DNA of 64,000 nt from Ectothiorhodospira shaposhnikovii (GTDB lineage Bacteria; Pseudomonadota; Gammaproteobacteria; Ectothiorhodospirales; Ectothiorhodospiraceae). Numbering within the stretch: position 1 is the stretch's first letter; each line of letters starts with the position of its first letter. The stretch is taken from the NCBI RefSeq assembly GCF_022227765.1, contig NZ_JAJMLZ010000008.1:1-64000 (forward strand), read 5' to 3'. Positions 31,943 to 42,290 of this stretch are shown one piece after another. The translations under genes and the position numbers were made by a program. Below the pieces are notes generated by a model. It searched no databases. It was not told where the DNA came from and saw only the letters and a list, made by a program, of their open reading frames with translations.

Positions 31943-34900
31943 ATGTCTCACCCGGACCCCGATCAGCTCGCCGCACGCATTCCCCTTTGCCTGACACGGG
32001 ACCATGACGCCCTTCGCAAGGAGCTGGACCGCGCCCGCCGCCGGCTCCGGACCGGCAAACCCGCCGACCGTCTCCTGGAACGCCTGACCGGCCGGATCGA
32101 AGCCTCGGTCCTGGCCCGTGAACAACGCCGCCAGGCCCTGCCCTCGCCGAACTTCCCCGACGATCTGCCCGTCAGCGCCCATCGGGAGGAGATCGCTCGT
32201 CTGATCCAGGCCCATCAGGTGGTGGTGATCTGCGGCGAGACCGGCTCGGGCAAGACCACCCAGCTGCCCAAGATCTGCCTGTCCCTGGGCCGGGGGACCG
32301 ATGGCCTCATCGGCCACACCCAGCCCCGGCGCATCGCCGCCCGCTCGGTGGCGAGCCGCATTGCCGAGGAACTGAACAGCCCCCTGGGGGAGCAGGTGGG
32401 CTTCAAGGTGCGCTTCTCCGATCATGTCGGCCCCCGCACCCTGGTCAAGCTCATGACCGACGGCATCCTGCTGGCGGAACTGCGCTCGGACCCACTACTG
32501 AGTGCCTACGACACCCTCATTATCGACGAGGCCCATGAGCGCAGCCTCAACATCGACTTCCTGCTGGGCTATCTCAAGCGTCTGCTACCCCGGCGGCCGG
32601 ACCTCAAGCTCATCATCACCTCCGCCACCCTGGACCCGGAACGCATCGCCCGCCACTTCGCCGATGCCCCCGTCTACGAAGTCCCCGGCCGCACCTACCC
32701 GGTGGAGATCCGCTACCGCCCGGTCACCGGCGAGGATGACGCCGACACCGAACGGGATCTGAATGAGGCCCTGCTGGCGGCGGTGGATGAACTGGCCCAG
32801 GCCGGTCCCGGCGACATTCTGGTGTTCCTGCCCGGAGAGCGGGAGATCCGCGAAGCCGCCGAGGCCCTGCGCAAGCACCATCCCCGGCATACGGAGATCC
32901 TGCCCCTCTACGCCCGGCTGTCGGCGGCGGAACAGAACCAGGTCTTTGCCCCCCACACCGGCCGGCGGGTGGTACTGGCCACCAACGTGGCCGAAACCGC
33001 CCTCACCGTGCCGGGCATCCGCTATGTGATCGATTCGGGGCTGGTGCGCATTGCCCGCTATGCCTGGCGTTCCCGCATCCAGCGCCTGTCCCTGGAGCCG
33101 GTCTCCCAGGCCTCCGCCAACCAGCGGGCGGGGCGCTGCGGGCGCCTGGGGCCGGGGATCTGCATCCGCCTCTACGGCGAGGAGGACTTCCAGCTTCGCC
33201 CGGCGTACACCGACCCGGAGATCCTGCGCTCCAACCTGGCCTCGGTGATCCTGCAGATGGCCCACCTGAACCTGGGCGATCCGGAGGATTTTCCCTTCGT
33301 GGAGCCGCCGGACTCCCGTCTGATCCGGGACGGCTTCAAGCTGCTGCAGACCCTGCGGGCAGTGGACGATGCCCACGGCATCACCGCCACGGGCCGGCAA
33401 CTGGCCCGGCTGCCGGTGGACCCGACCCTGGGGGCCATGCTGCTGGCAGCGGCCCGGGAGCAGGCACTGGCGGAAGTGACCCTGATCGTGGCCTTTCTGG
33501 CCCTCCAGGACCCGCGGGAACGCCCCGCCGAGAAACGTCAGGCCGCCGACGAGGCCCACGCCCGATTCCGGGAACCGGGATCGGACTTCCTGGGTTACCT
33601 GAAGCTGTGGGCCGCCTGGCGGGAACAGTCCCGCCATCTGTCCAAGGCCAAGCTGCGGGCCTGGTGCCGGGAGCATTTCCTGTCCTTCATCCGCATGCGG
33701 GAATGGCAGGATCTGCACGGCCAGCTACGCCAGAGCCTGCGGGAGATGGACCTGAAGGAGAACCAGGAACCGGCCGATCCGGCGGCCATCCACCGGGCCC
33801 TGCTCACCGGGCTGGTGACCCAGGTCGGGGTGAAGACGGAAAAGCACGACTATCTGGGCGCCCGCAACCGGCGCTTTCACATCCATCCGTCTTCCGGACT
33901 GTTCAAGGGCGCCCCGGCCTGGGTCATGGCCGCCGAGATCGCCGAGACCACCCGGGTCTACGCCCGGGAATGCGCCGCCATCCGTCCGGAGTGGCTGGAA
34001 ACGGTGGCGGGTCATCTGCTCAAGCACCACTACCATGAACCCCATTTCGAACCCCGCCAGGGCACCGTGGCGGCCTGGGACCGGGTGACCCTGTTCGGGC
34101 TGATCGTCAACCCCCGGCGCAAGGTGAACTATGGCCGGGTGGACCCGGCGGATGCCCGTCGAGTGTTCATCCGCGAGGGTCTGGTGGCGGGTCGGCTGCG
34201 TAGCCGTGCCCCTGCCCTGGCCCACAACCAGGCCCTGATCCGGGAGATCGAGGACCTGGAAGCCCGCGGACGGCGCCGGGATCTGCTGGCGGACGAGCAG
34301 GTGCTCTACGATTTTTACGATGGCCGTCTGCCGGCCACAGTCCATGACGGCGCGGGCTTTGAACGCTGGCGCAAGCAGGCGGAGCGGGATGATCCCTCCC
34401 TGCTGCGTCTGGACCGGGACACCCTGCTGCAGCGCGAGGCCCCGGACCTGGGCGGGGAGCGCTTCCCGGACGTGCTGGAGAGCGGTGGCCTGCGGCTGCC
34501 CCTGAGTTACCGTTTTGAACCGGGCCACGAGGCGGACGGCGTCACCCTCACCCTGCCCCTGGCGGCCCTCAATGCCCTGGACCCTGATCGGGGGGACTGG
34601 CTGGTGCCGGGTCTGCTGGAGGAAAAGCTCGCCGCCCTGATCAAGACCCTGCCCAAATCCCTGCGCCGCCATTTCGTGCCGGCCCCGGAGTTCGCCCGGG
34701 CGGCCCTGGCCCGGCTGGGAGAGCCCGAGGGCGAGTTGATCCCGGCCCTGACCCGGGCCTTGCGCCAGATCACCGGCACCGACGTCCCTCTGGACCAATG
34801 GCAGCCCGAGCGCCTGGAACCCCATCTGCAACTGCGCTACCAGGTGGTGGACGCCCAGGGCAAGACCCTGGTGACCGGCCGGGATCTGCAGGCCCTCAAG

Positions 34901-35812
34901 GACAGCTTGTCCGGACGGGCGGTGGAGAGCTTCGAGGCTCACCGGCCCGAGGACATGGAACGGGACGGTCTTACCGACTGGGATTTCGGCCCCCTGACGG
35001 AGTACGTGGAATTCCGTCAGCACGGCGCCACCCTGCGGGGCTATCCAGCCCTGGAGGACCGGGGCGACAGCGTGGCCCTGATCCTGGCGGACAGTCCGGC
35101 CCGGGCCGGACAGATCCATCGTGCCGGCCTGCGACGGCTGTTCATGCTGGGGGCAAGGGAGCCGGTGAAGTACCTGTACCGAAACCTGCCGGACATTCAG
35201 CGCCTGTGCCTGCAGTACAACCCCGTGGATCGCTGCGAGGCCCTCAAGGATGACCTGGTGTTTGCGGCGGTGGAGCGGGTATTCATGGCCGAGCCCTGGC
35301 CCACGGACGCGGAAGGGTTTCGGCAGCGCCTGGAGGCGGGCCGGGGCGAACTGGTGGCGACGGCCAATGCCCTGTGCGCCCTGGCGGGGGAGATCCTGGC
35401 CGTCTACCAGCGCATCCGCGCCCGCCTCAAGGGCGCCCTGCCCCTGTCCTGGGTGGAGGCGGCGGGAGACATCCGGGACCAGTTGGAACACCTGATCCAT
35501 CCCCACTGCCTGCTGGAAACGCCGCCGGACCGGCTGGCCCAGTATCCCCGTTATCTGGCGGCCATCGAGCGGCGCATGGAACGGCTGGACCATGCGCCGG
35601 ACAAGGACCGGCGCGCCCGGGTGGACGTGGAACCCCTGTGGGAGGACTGCAAGGCCCGCCGGGCGGCCGGACGCACCGGCGGCGAGTGGTCGCGCTACCG
35701 CTGGCTGATCGAGGAATTACGGGTGTCCCTGTTTGCCCAGGAACTGGGGACGGTGGAGAAGGTGTCGGTGAAGCGACTGGAGGACCTGCGCAAGAGCCTG
35801 GATCGGGCGTGA
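31943..35812 (+). CDS. hrpA: ATP-dependent RNA helicase HrpA
   Basis: The 1289-residue protein has DEAH-box motifs: VVVICGETGSGKTTQLPKICL (Walker A), GHTQPRRIAARSVASRIAEE, DTLIIDEAHERSLNIDFLLGYLK (DEAH), IITSATLD, ATNVAETALTVPGIRYVIDSGLVR and QRAGRCGRLGPG. A long C-terminal extension (DUF3418-like) with VERVFMAEPWPTDAEGF makes up the rest, the feature that separates HrpA from HrpB. Size matches E. coli HrpA (about 1300). It acts in RNA processing and, in recent work, on stalled ribosomes. It stands alone downstream of the SPOR gene. Confidence 0.95.
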   Translation: MSHPDPDQLAARIPLCLTRDHDALRKELDRARRRLRTGKPADRLLERLTGRIEASVLAREQRRQALPSPNFPDDLPVSAHREEIARLIQAHQVVVICGETGSGKTTQLPKICLSLGRGTDGLIGHTQPRRIAARSVASRIAEELNSPLGEQVGFKVRFSDHVGPRTLVKLMTDGILLAELRSDPLLSAYDTLIIDEAHERSLNIDFLLGYLKRLLPRRPDLKLIITSATLDPERIARHFADAPVYEVPGRTYPVEIRYRPVTGEDDADTERDLNEALLAAVDELAQAGPGDILVFLPGEREIREAAEALRKHHPRHTEILPLYARLSAAEQNQVFAPHTGRRVVLATNVAETALTVPGIRYVIDSGLVRIARYAWRSRIQRLSLEPVSQASANQRAGRCGRLGPGICIRLYGEEDFQLRPAYTDPEILRSNLASVILQMAHLNLGDPEDFPFVEPPDSRLIRDGFKLLQTLRAVDDAHGITATGRQLARLPVDPTLGAMLLAAAREQALAEVTLIVAFLALQDPRERPAEKRQAADEAHARFREPGSDFLGYLKLWAAWREQSRHLSKAKLRAWCREHFLSFIRMREWQDLHGQLRQSLREMDLKENQEPADPAAIHRALLTGLVTQVGVKTEKHDYLGARNRRFHIHPSSGLFKGAPAWVMAAEIAETTRVYARECAAIRPEWLETVAGHLLKHHYHEPHFEPRQGTVAAWDRVTLFGLIVNPRRKVNYGRVDPADARRVFIREGLVAGRLRSRAPALAHNQALIREIEDLEARGRRRDLLADEQVLYDFYDGRLPATVHDGAGFERWRKQAERDDPSLLRLDRDTLLQREAPDLGGERFPDVLESGGLRLPLSYRFEPGHEADGVTLTLPLAALNALDPDRGDWLVPGLLEEKLAALIKTLPKSLRRHFVPAPEFARAALARLGEPEGELIPALTRALRQITGTDVPLDQWQPERLEPHLQLRYQVVDAQGKTLVTGRDLQALKDSLSGRAVESFEAHRPEDMERDGLTDWDFGPLTEYVEFRQHGATLRGYPALEDRGDSVALILADSPARAGQIHRAGLRRLFMLGAREPVKYLYRNLPDIQRLCLQYNPVDRCEALKDDLVFAAVERVFMAEPWPTDAEGFRQRLEAGRGELVATANALCALAGEILAVYQRIRARLKGALPLSWVEAAGDIRDQLEHLIHPHCLLETPPDRLAQYPRYLAAIERRMERLDHAPDKDRRARVDVEPLWEDCKARRAAGRTGGEWSRYRWLIEELRVSLFAQELGTVEKVSVKRLEDLRKSLDRA

Positions 35813-35885
35813 AGGACGGCGGGGAGCGCAGAACGAAAACCGGGTGACCGGGTCAATGGGTATATCACCCGAACCCTGCCCCGCC

Positions 35886-36833
35886 ATGCCCCACACAGCC
35901 CACCACCTGCACAACCGCCTGCAGTCCCTCGCCCTGGTGGGGGCCATGGTGCTGTTGCTGGGGACCATCGCCTGGCTCATCGGCGGCCCGGTTCACAGTA
36001 CCGGGGTGGTGACCGCGGTGGTGGTGCTCTATTTTCTCAACCCCATGGCCTCGCCCGGCCTGGTGATGCGCATGTATCAGGGTTACCGGCTTGATCCCCG
36101 GTACGCCCCGGTGCTGCTGGAGATCATGGACCAGCTCGCCGGCCGCGCCGGCCTGCCCCGGGCTCCCACCCTGCACTATGTCCCCACCCGGATGATGAAT
36201 GCCTTCGCCGTGGGCGACCGACGGCAGGCCGCCGTGGCCGTCTCCGACGGCCTTCTGCGGCGCCTGAGCCTGCGTGAGCTGACCGCCGTGCTGGCCCATG
36301 AAATCAGCCATGTGGCCCACAATGACCTGCGCACCATGACCTTTGCCGATCTGTCCTCCCGGCTCACGGTCCTTTTGTCCCTGTTCGGCCAGGTCCTGCT
36401 GATCATCAACCTGCCCTTGCTGATCATGGGACATGCCACCATTCACTGGGGCGCCATCCTGCTGCTGATCTTCGCCCCCAGCCTGACCACCCTGTTCCAG
36501 CTGGCCCTCTCCCGTAGCCGGGAATATGAGGCGGACCTGGGCGCGGCCCGCCTCACTGGCGATCCGGTCGGTCTGGCCATGGCCCTGGACAAGCTGGAGC
36601 GGGTGCAGGGCGGCCTGCTGGAACAGGTGCTGCTGCCGGGCCGCCGTGCCCCGGAACCCTCCTGGCTGCGCACCCATCCCGCCACCCGCGACCGGATCGA
36701 CCGCCTTCGGCAACTGGACCAGACACTGCCCCATGGCCCCCTGCCCCTGCCGGCCGTGGCCTATGACCCGCGCCCGATCCTGGAGCAGATCCCGGCCAGA
36801 CCCCGCTGGCTCATCGGCAGGTCGTGGTTTTGA
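35886..36833 (+). CDS. HtpX-like M48 zinc metalloprotease
   Basis: The 315-residue protein has two N-terminal membrane helices (LALVGAMVLLLGTIAWLIGG; VVTAVVVLYFLNPMASPGLV), the active site VLAHEISHVAHNDL (HExxH), a further hydrophobic hairpin (LLIINLPLLIMGHATIHWGAILLLIFAPS) and the third zinc ligand in SRSREYEADLGAARLTGDP. This is the HtpX/M48B family of membrane proteases that degrade damaged inner-membrane proteins. Length and loop differ slightly from classical HtpX. An earlier in-frame ATG (35856) is possible. Confidence 0.85.
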   Translation: MPHTAHHLHNRLQSLALVGAMVLLLGTIAWLIGGPVHSTGVVTAVVVLYFLNPMASPGLVMRMYQGYRLDPRYAPVLLEIMDQLAGRAGLPRAPTLHYVPTRMMNAFAVGDRRQAAVAVSDGLLRRLSLRELTAVLAHEISHVAHNDLRTMTFADLSSRLTVLLSLFGQVLLIINLPLLIMGHATIHWGAILLLIFAPSLTTLFQLALSRSREYEADLGAARLTGDPVGLAMALDKLERVQGGLLEQVLLPGRRAPEPSWLRTHPATRDRIDRLRQLDQTLPHGPLPLPAVAYDPRPILEQIPARPRWLIGRSWF

Positions 36834-36898
36834 TGCACTGCAGCTTTCTAGAGTAATCTCTTGACTTCCTGCATTGCGGACGCATCGCGAGAGATCCC

Positions 36899-37618
36899 AT
36901 GGACACACTGCTCATCATCAAGACCGGTACCAAGATCGACTCTCTTCAGGACTTTCCCGGGGATTACGAAGACTGGATCGCCGCCGGCATGGACTGGCCC
37001 CAAACCCAAACGAAGGTGGTGGATGTCCAGGCCGGTGATCCGCTGCCGGCACCAGGGGACGTTGTCGGCGTGGTCATCACCGGCTCCGGCGCCATGGTCA
37101 CGGAGGAGGCCCCCTGGATCCAGCAGACCGCCGACTGGCTGGCGCGCGCGGTATCAGCCGGTGTGCCGATCCTGGGAATCTGCTTCGGCCACCAGATCCT
37201 GGCCCACGCCCTGGGCGGCCGGGTGGACTGGAATCCCCGGGGGATCGAGGTGGGCACGGTGGAGGTCCGGCTCCACGGCGAGGCCGCCGAAGACCCCCTG
37301 TTCTCGGTGCTGCCGGGCCGGTTCTACGGCCAGGTCAGCCACAGCCAGTCGGTGGTGGCGTTGCCGCCCGGGGCGATGGCACTGGGCGAGAGCGACATGG
37401 AGGCCCACCAGGGGTTCGTGGTGAACGGGTGCGCCTGGGGGGTGCAGTTTCATCCGGAGTTCGATGAACGCATCACCCCCCATTACGTCATGTACTACCG
37501 GGACCGGCTGGCGGAACAGGGGCGGCAGATCGACGGCCTGCTGGCTAACATCCGGCCGACCCCGGAGAGCAGTCGGGTACTGCGGCGGTTCGGGGAGTGG
37601 CTCAAGACCCCGCGCTGA
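36899..37618 (+). CDS. Class I glutamine amidotransferase, GMP-synthase-like
   Basis: The 239-residue protein shows the triad: nucleophile Cys in VPILGICFGHQILAHALGG, and His and Glu in WGVQFHPEFDERI. GSGAMVTEEAPWIQQTADWL precedes the nucleophile elbow. It is a stand-alone amidotransferase of the type annotated 'GMP synthase-like' (E. coli YfeJ group), which is not the GuaA synthetase; its acceptor is unknown. Its 3' end overlaps the convergent ATPase gene by 17 bases. Confidence 0.85.
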   Translation: MDTLLIIKTGTKIDSLQDFPGDYEDWIAAGMDWPQTQTKVVDVQAGDPLPAPGDVVGVVITGSGAMVTEEAPWIQQTADWLARAVSAGVPILGICFGHQILAHALGGRVDWNPRGIEVGTVEVRLHGEAAEDPLFSVLPGRFYGQVSHSQSVVALPPGAMALGESDMEAHQGFVVNGCAWGVQFHPEFDERITPHYVMYYRDRLAEQGRQIDGLLANIRPTPESSRVLRRFGEWLKTPR

Positions 37619-40340
37619 CCGGATTTCCCTCCCGTTTCCAGCGCCGCCAGAGCCCCTTTTCCAGTTCCACCAGCAGCAGTACGAACACACCGTAGCCCAG
37701 GATCAGGCCCCAGTGCTGCAATGACAGCGGCGCGCTCTGGAACAGCAGGTTCATCCACGGTGTGTAGACGAACAGGAGCTGGACCATCCACATCGCCCCG
37801 ATCCCCCACCAGATCCAGGGATTGGAAAACGGATGGGTGCGAAACACGCTGCGGGAGAGGGAACGGCAGTTGAGCAGGAAGAAGCTCTGCACCACCACGA
37901 ACAGGCTCACCGCCAGGGTGCGGGCCTCCTCCAGGCTCGCACCCTGGGCCAGTGACCACTGGAACAGACCGAAGGCCCCCACCAGCAGCAAGGCACTGAC
38001 CGAGAAGATGCGGCCGATGATTTCGCCGCTGAGGATCGGCGCATCGGGCCGACGGGGCGCCCGGGCCATGATCCCCGGCTCCCGGGGTTCGAAGGCCAGC
38101 ATCAGGCCCAGGAACACCGCCGTGGTCATGTTCAGCCACAGGGCCTGCACCGGCAGCACCGGCAGGGTCAGGCCCAGCAGGATGGCCACCATGATCACCA
38201 GCCCTTGCCCCAGGTTGGTGGGCAGGACCCAGGTGATGAACTTGATCAGGTTGTCGAAGACGTTGCGCCCCTCCTCCACCGCCGCCTCGATGGAGCTGAA
38301 ATTGTCGTCCGCCAGCACCATGTCCGAGGCATCCCGGGACACTTCCGTGCCGTTGATCCCCATGGCGATGCCGATGTCGGCCCGCTTGAGGGCGGGGGCA
38401 TCGTTGACCCCGTCACCGGTCATGGCCACCACATGGCCCCGGGCCTGCAGGGCCTCCACCAGCCGGAGCTTCTGCTCCGGCGCCACCCGGGCAAAGACCG
38501 AGACCTGGTCGGCGGCCTTGCTCAATTCATCCGGCGGCAACTCCGCCAACTGGCGCCCGGTCAATGCCCGTCGCTGATCCTTGTCTTCATCCCGGATGAT
38601 GCCGATGCGTTCGGCAATGGCGCGGGCGGTGAGGACATGGTCGCCTGTGATCATCTTCACCCGGATGCCGGCCTTGCGGCACAGGGCCACGGAATGGATC
38701 ACTTCCTCCCTGGGCGGATCGATCATGGCCTGCAGGCCCAGGAAGATCAGCCGATCCTCGTCCTTGTCCGGGTCGGGAACATCCAGCCGGTTGGCATCGG
38801 TCTCACCCATGGCAAAGGCCAGCACCCGCAGACCCTGGGCCGCCAGCGCCTCCGCTTGTGCCTGTAATTGTTCCCGATGGATCGGTACCCGCTCTCCCTC
38901 GGCATTCATGGCCCGATTGCAATGGGCGATCACCCGCTCCGCCGACCCCTTCATGTAGACCCGGTGGCCCTCATCATGGCGGTGCAGCGTGGCCATGTAC
39001 TGTCGATCCGACTCGAAGGGAATGACATCGACACGGTGCAGCCGACCACGCATGTCGTGACGGTCGAACCCGGCCTTGAGGGCGCTGGCGATCAGTGCCC
39101 CTTCGGTGGGATCGCCGTGGACGCTCCAGCGACCGTCCCGTTCCACCAGCTCACTGTCATTGCTCAGCAGGCCGGCCAGCAGGCAATGGTACAGGGCCTG
39201 ATGGTGAGCAGCGGGAGCCTCGACCGGGCTGCCGTCCCTCAGAATCCGGCCTTCGGGATTGTAGCCGCTCCCGGTGAGTTCGAATTCCGTATCGGCGGCG
39301 ATGATCCGCTGCACCGTCATCTGGTTCTCGGTCAGGGTGCCGGTCTTGTCGGAGCAGATCACGGTGGTGGACCCCAGGGTCTCTACCGCCGGCAGCTTGC
39401 GGATGATGGCGTTGCGCAGGGCCATGCGGCGTACCCCGATGGCCAGGGTGATGGTGACCACCGCCGGCAGTCCCTCCGGGATGGCGGCCACCGCCAGGGC
39501 CACGGCGGCGATGAAGGTGTCCACCCAGTCCTGGCCGTAGAGCAGGCCCACGCCGAAGGTGATGCCGGCCAGCACCAGGATCACCCAAAGCAGGATCCTG
39601 CTGAAGGCGTTGATCTTGCGGGTCAACGGGGTTTCCAGGGTGACGGCGTCATTGATCATGCCGGCGATCTTGCCGGTCTCGGTACGATCGCCGGTGCCGA
39701 TGACCACGCCCCGGCCGGTACCGTAGGTCACCAGGGTGCCAGCAAATCCCATATTGCCGCGATCCGCCAGCACCGTGTCCCGGGCCAGCTGTCCGGGCTG
39801 CTTGTCCACCGGCACGGACTCCCCGGTGAGGGCGGACTCGTCGATCTGCAGATCCCGGCAGGACAACAGACGCAGATCGGCCGGGACCTTGTCGCCGGAA
39901 GCCAGCAGGACAATGTCGCCGGGCACCAGATCGGCGGCGGCAATGGTGATGCGGCTACCGTCCCGGACCACGGCGGCGGATGAGGAGAGCATGCCCTTGA
40001 GGGCATTGATGGCATCCTCGGCCTTGGACTCCTGAACGAAACCGATGACGGCATTGATGAGGACGACGCCGAAGATGACCGCGGAATCGATGTATTCCCC
40101 AAGCGCCAGGGTCACGACCGAGGCGATGAGCAGGATGTAGATCAGGGGATTGTGAAACTGCAGCAGCAGGCGCTTAAGCCAGGAGGTCTGCCGGGCCGCC
40201 GTCAGGGTGTTGGGGCCGTGGGTGGCCAGACGTTCGCGGGCCTGCTGTTCCGTGAGACCGTGCTGCTCGTGGGTGTCCAGGGTTTCGAGCACTTCGTCAT
40301 GGTGCAGGTGATGCCAGAGATCCTTGAGGGGAGTTTCCAT
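37602..40340 (-). CDS. P-type cation-transporting ATPase (P2-like)
   Basis: From ATG 40340 (METPLKDLWHHLHHDEVLETL) the 912-residue protein has the N-terminal cation-ATPase domain (GLTEQQARERLATHGPNTL), actuator TGES (DESALTGESVPVDK), the helix-4 motif AAIPEGLPAVVTITLA, phosphorylation site ICSDKTGTLTENQMTV and hinge MTGDGVNDAPALKRADIGIAMG, with ten likely membrane helices. PEGLPA and the loop style place it with P2A/P2D pumps, so calcium, sodium or another monovalent/divalent ion is plausible; the ion cannot be fixed by eye. It stands alone and may serve salt or pH homeostasis in a halo- or alkaliphile. Confidence 0.88.
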   Translation of the reverse strand: METPLKDLWHHLHHDEVLETLDTHEQHGLTEQQARERLATHGPNTLTAARQTSWLKRLLLQFHNPLIYILLIASVVTLALGEYIDSAVIFGVVLINAVIGFVQESKAEDAINALKGMLSSSAAVVRDGSRITIAAADLVPGDIVLLASGDKVPADLRLLSCRDLQIDESALTGESVPVDKQPGQLARDTVLADRGNMGFAGTLVTYGTGRGVVIGTGDRTETGKIAGMINDAVTLETPLTRKINAFSRILLWVILVLAGITFGVGLLYGQDWVDTFIAAVALAVAAIPEGLPAVVTITLAIGVRRMALRNAIIRKLPAVETLGSTTVICSDKTGTLTENQMTVQRIIAADTEFELTGSGYNPEGRILRDGSPVEAPAAHHQALYHCLLAGLLSNDSELVERDGRWSVHGDPTEGALIASALKAGFDRHDMRGRLHRVDVIPFESDRQYMATLHRHDEGHRVYMKGSAERVIAHCNRAMNAEGERVPIHREQLQAQAEALAAQGLRVLAFAMGETDANRLDVPDPDKDEDRLIFLGLQAMIDPPREEVIHSVALCRKAGIRVKMITGDHVLTARAIAERIGIIRDEDKDQRRALTGRQLAELPPDELSKAADQVSVFARVAPEQKLRLVEALQARGHVVAMTGDGVNDAPALKRADIGIAMGINGTEVSRDASDMVLADDNFSSIEAAVEEGRNVFDNLIKFITWVLPTNLGQGLVIMVAILLGLTLPVLPVQALWLNMTTAVFLGLMLAFEPREPGIMARAPRRPDAPILSGEIIGRIFSVSALLLVGAFGLFQWSLAQGASLEEARTLAVSLFVVVQSFFLLNCRSLSRSVFRTHPFSNPWIWWGIGAMWMVQLLFVYTPWMNLLFQSAPLSLQHWGLILGYGVFVLLLVELEKGLWRRWKREGNPVSAGS

Positions 40341-40411
40341 GGATTGCGTCTCGGTCGGGTGACTGTGTGCGGGTCCATCCAAAGGACGGGACAAGGTAGC
40401 GCAAGCGCGGC

Positions 40412-41032
40412 CTATCCGGGCGGCAGCAGCAGACCGTCCAGAATACGACGGATCATGGCGGGCGTATCCTTCAACAGATCAAAGTATTCCGGCTCCAGCA
40501 GCCACGCATAGAACAGGCCGGTGAAATAAAGTTCCAGGGTGAGCTGCCCCATTTCCGGCGTCACCCCGGGGCGCAGTCGCCCCGCCACCTGGGCCGCCTG
40601 GAAACATTCCAGCATGACCCGGGCCGCCCGGCGCCGCCCTTCCAGTTCCGCATCCCGCCAGACCTGGTTGTCCGCCTCCCGCTCCCGACGGTGAAAGACG
40701 ATGGTATACACCCGCTGCACCTGGGCATCGCCGGCCAACGTCTCCAACGCCGCAAGACAGAGCCGTTCGATGACCTCGGCGGGGTCCGCGTCAGGCTCCC
40801 GGACGAATTCGTCCCGCAGCCGTTCCAGCGGCAGACGCACCCGGTCCAGCATGGCCCCGTAGAGGGCCGCCTTGTCGCGGAAATGCCAGTAGATGGCCCC
40901 CCGGGTCATGCCCGCCTCGCGCGCGATGGCCTCCAGGCTGGCCCGGGAAACCCCTTGTTCCAGAAAGACTTTTTCCGCCGCATCCAGCAACAGGTTTCGT
41001 GTCTGTTCGGCTTCTTCTTTGGTGCGTCGCAT
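40412..41032 (-). CDS. TetR/AcrR-family repressor of the efflux operon
   Basis: The 206-residue protein has the TetR helix-turn-helix (RNLLLDAAEKVFLEQGVSRASLEAIAREAGMTRGAIYWHFRDKAALYGAML), very close to AcrR/TtgR. The C-terminal ligand domain is about 150 residues. It is divergent from the RND efflux pair and a palindrome overlapping the start of that operon (41070-41087) fits its binding site. It most likely represses the pump and releases it on binding a toxic ligand. Confidence 0.88.
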   Translation of the reverse strand: MRRTKEEAEQTRNLLLDAAEKVFLEQGVSRASLEAIAREAGMTRGAIYWHFRDKAALYGAMLDRVRLPLERLRDEFVREPDADPAEVIERLCLAALETLAGDAQVQRVYTIVFHRREREADNQVWRDAELEGRRRAARVMLECFQAAQVAGRLRPGVTPEMGQLTLELYFTGLFYAWLLEPEYFDLLKDTPAMIRRILDGLLLPPG

Positions 41033-41043
41033 GGTTCCCGCGC

Positions 41044-41071
41044 TTGACAGTCAGAATTTCGGACCTATTAT
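41044..41071 (+). promoter_or_regulatory. Sigma-70 promoter of the efflux operon
   Basis: TTGACA (41044-41049), 16-base spacer, TATTAT (41066-41071). A near-consensus promoter facing the periplasmic-adaptor gene. Confidence 0.8.
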
Positions 41072-41087
41072 ACATGCACGTCTGTAT
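41070..41087. promoter_or_regulatory. Candidate TetR-family operator
   Basis: ATACA-N8-TGTAT, directly over and after the -10 box of the efflux promoter. The half-site TGTATG is of the AcrR kind. Occupancy would block transcription initiation. Confidence 0.6.
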
Positions 41088-41123
41088 GTTTCTGTAAACA
41101 CCCCCGCTCCGGAGACTCGCTCC

Positions 41124-42290
41124 ATGTCCACCCCCTCCCGTACCCGCCGGGCCCTGCCCGCCGCCGGCCTGACCGCGACCCTGCTCGCCGCCCTCTGGCT
41201 GTCCGCCTGCGGCAGCGGCGACGAAGCCGCGGGTAACGGGTCCGGCGGCATGCCCCCGCCGCCGGTGACCCTGAGCACCCTGACCGCGGAGGATGTGAAG
41301 GTCCGTGGCGACTACGCCGGGCGGGTGCGCGGCTCACGGGAAGTGGAAGTGCGCGCCCGGGTGGACGGGATTCTGGAAGAACGGCTCTACGTGGAAGGGC
41401 AGGCCGTCGGCCAGGGCACTCCGCTGTTCCGCATCGACCCCGAGCCTTACGAGATCGCCCTGAAGATGGCCGAGGCGGAACAGGCCAACGCCCAGGCCGG
41501 ACTGAATCAGGCGCAGCGGGAATGGAACCGGATCTCCGACCTGTATCAGCGCAACGTGGTCAGTACCCGGGACCGGGATCAGGCCCTGTCCGAACTGGAA
41601 CTGGCCCGCGCCCGGGTGGATCTGGCCCGTGCCTCGGTCGCCGATGCCCAGCGTAATCTGCGCTATACCACCGTGGTGGCGCCCATCGAAGGCACCACGG
41701 AACTGGAAAGCCTGCCCGAGGGGAGTCTCATCAGTCAGGGCACCCTGCTCACCTCCCTGACCCAGCATGATCCCGTCCATGTGCGTTTCTCCCTGCCGGA
41801 GCAGGATGCCGCCATCCAGCGCACCGCCCGCCAGGCCATGATGGGGCGCGAAGAAGTCCAGAGCCACGAGGTCCAGTTGCTGCTGCCCGACGGCAGCCTG
41901 TATGAACACACGGGCCAGGTGGACTTCACCGACAGCAGCATCGATCCCCGCACCGGCACCGTCTCCGCCCGCGCCGTGTTTCCCAACCCGGACCGTTTGG
42001 TGGTCCCTGGTCAGTTCGTGCGGGTGCGCATCATGGTGCAGGAGCTCAAGGACGTGTTCCTGATCGATCCGACCGCGGTCAGCCAGGACCGGGACGGCCC
42101 CCGGGTCTTCCTGGTGGACGATGAGGATACCGCCCACGCCCGGCACGTGCGTCTGGGACCGATGGTGGATGGCCGGCAGGTGATCCTGGACGGGCTCTCG
42201 GCCGGTGAACGCCTGGTGATCAACGGCCACGTGGGCCTGCGTGACGGCGTCAAGGTCTCTCCCGTGAATGCTCAGGGACGGGACCAGTAA
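41124..42290 (+). CDS. RND efflux periplasmic adaptor lipoprotein
   Basis: The 388-residue protein has a lipoprotein signal ([12 protein letters not shown]), then the membrane-fusion layout: [35 protein letters not shown] (lipoyl half), a helical hairpin ([20 protein letters not shown]), [15 protein letters not shown] (second half) and the beta-barrel [37 protein letters not shown]. This is the AcrA/MexA family. It overlaps the pump gene by one base. No outer-membrane TolC-type channel gene follows, so the pair must borrow one. Confidence 0.93.
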   Translation: MSTPSRTRRALPAAGLTATLLAALWLSACGSGDEAAGNGSGGMPPPPVTLSTLTAEDVKVRGDYAGRVRGSREVEVRARVDGILEERLYVEGQAVGQGTPLFRIDPEPYEIALKMAEAEQANAQAGLNQAQREWNRISDLYQRNVVSTRDRDQALSELELARARVDLARASVADAQRNLRYTTVVAPIEGTTELESLPEGSLISQGTLLTSLTQHDPVHVRFSLPEQDAAIQRTARQAMMGREEVQSHEVQLLLPDGSLYEHTGQVDFTDSSIDPRTGTVSARAVFPNPDRLVVPGQFVRVRIMVQELKDVFLIDPTAVSQDRDGPRVFLVDDEDTAHARHVRLGPMVDGRQVILDGLSAGERLVINGHVGLRDGVKVSPVNAQGRDQ

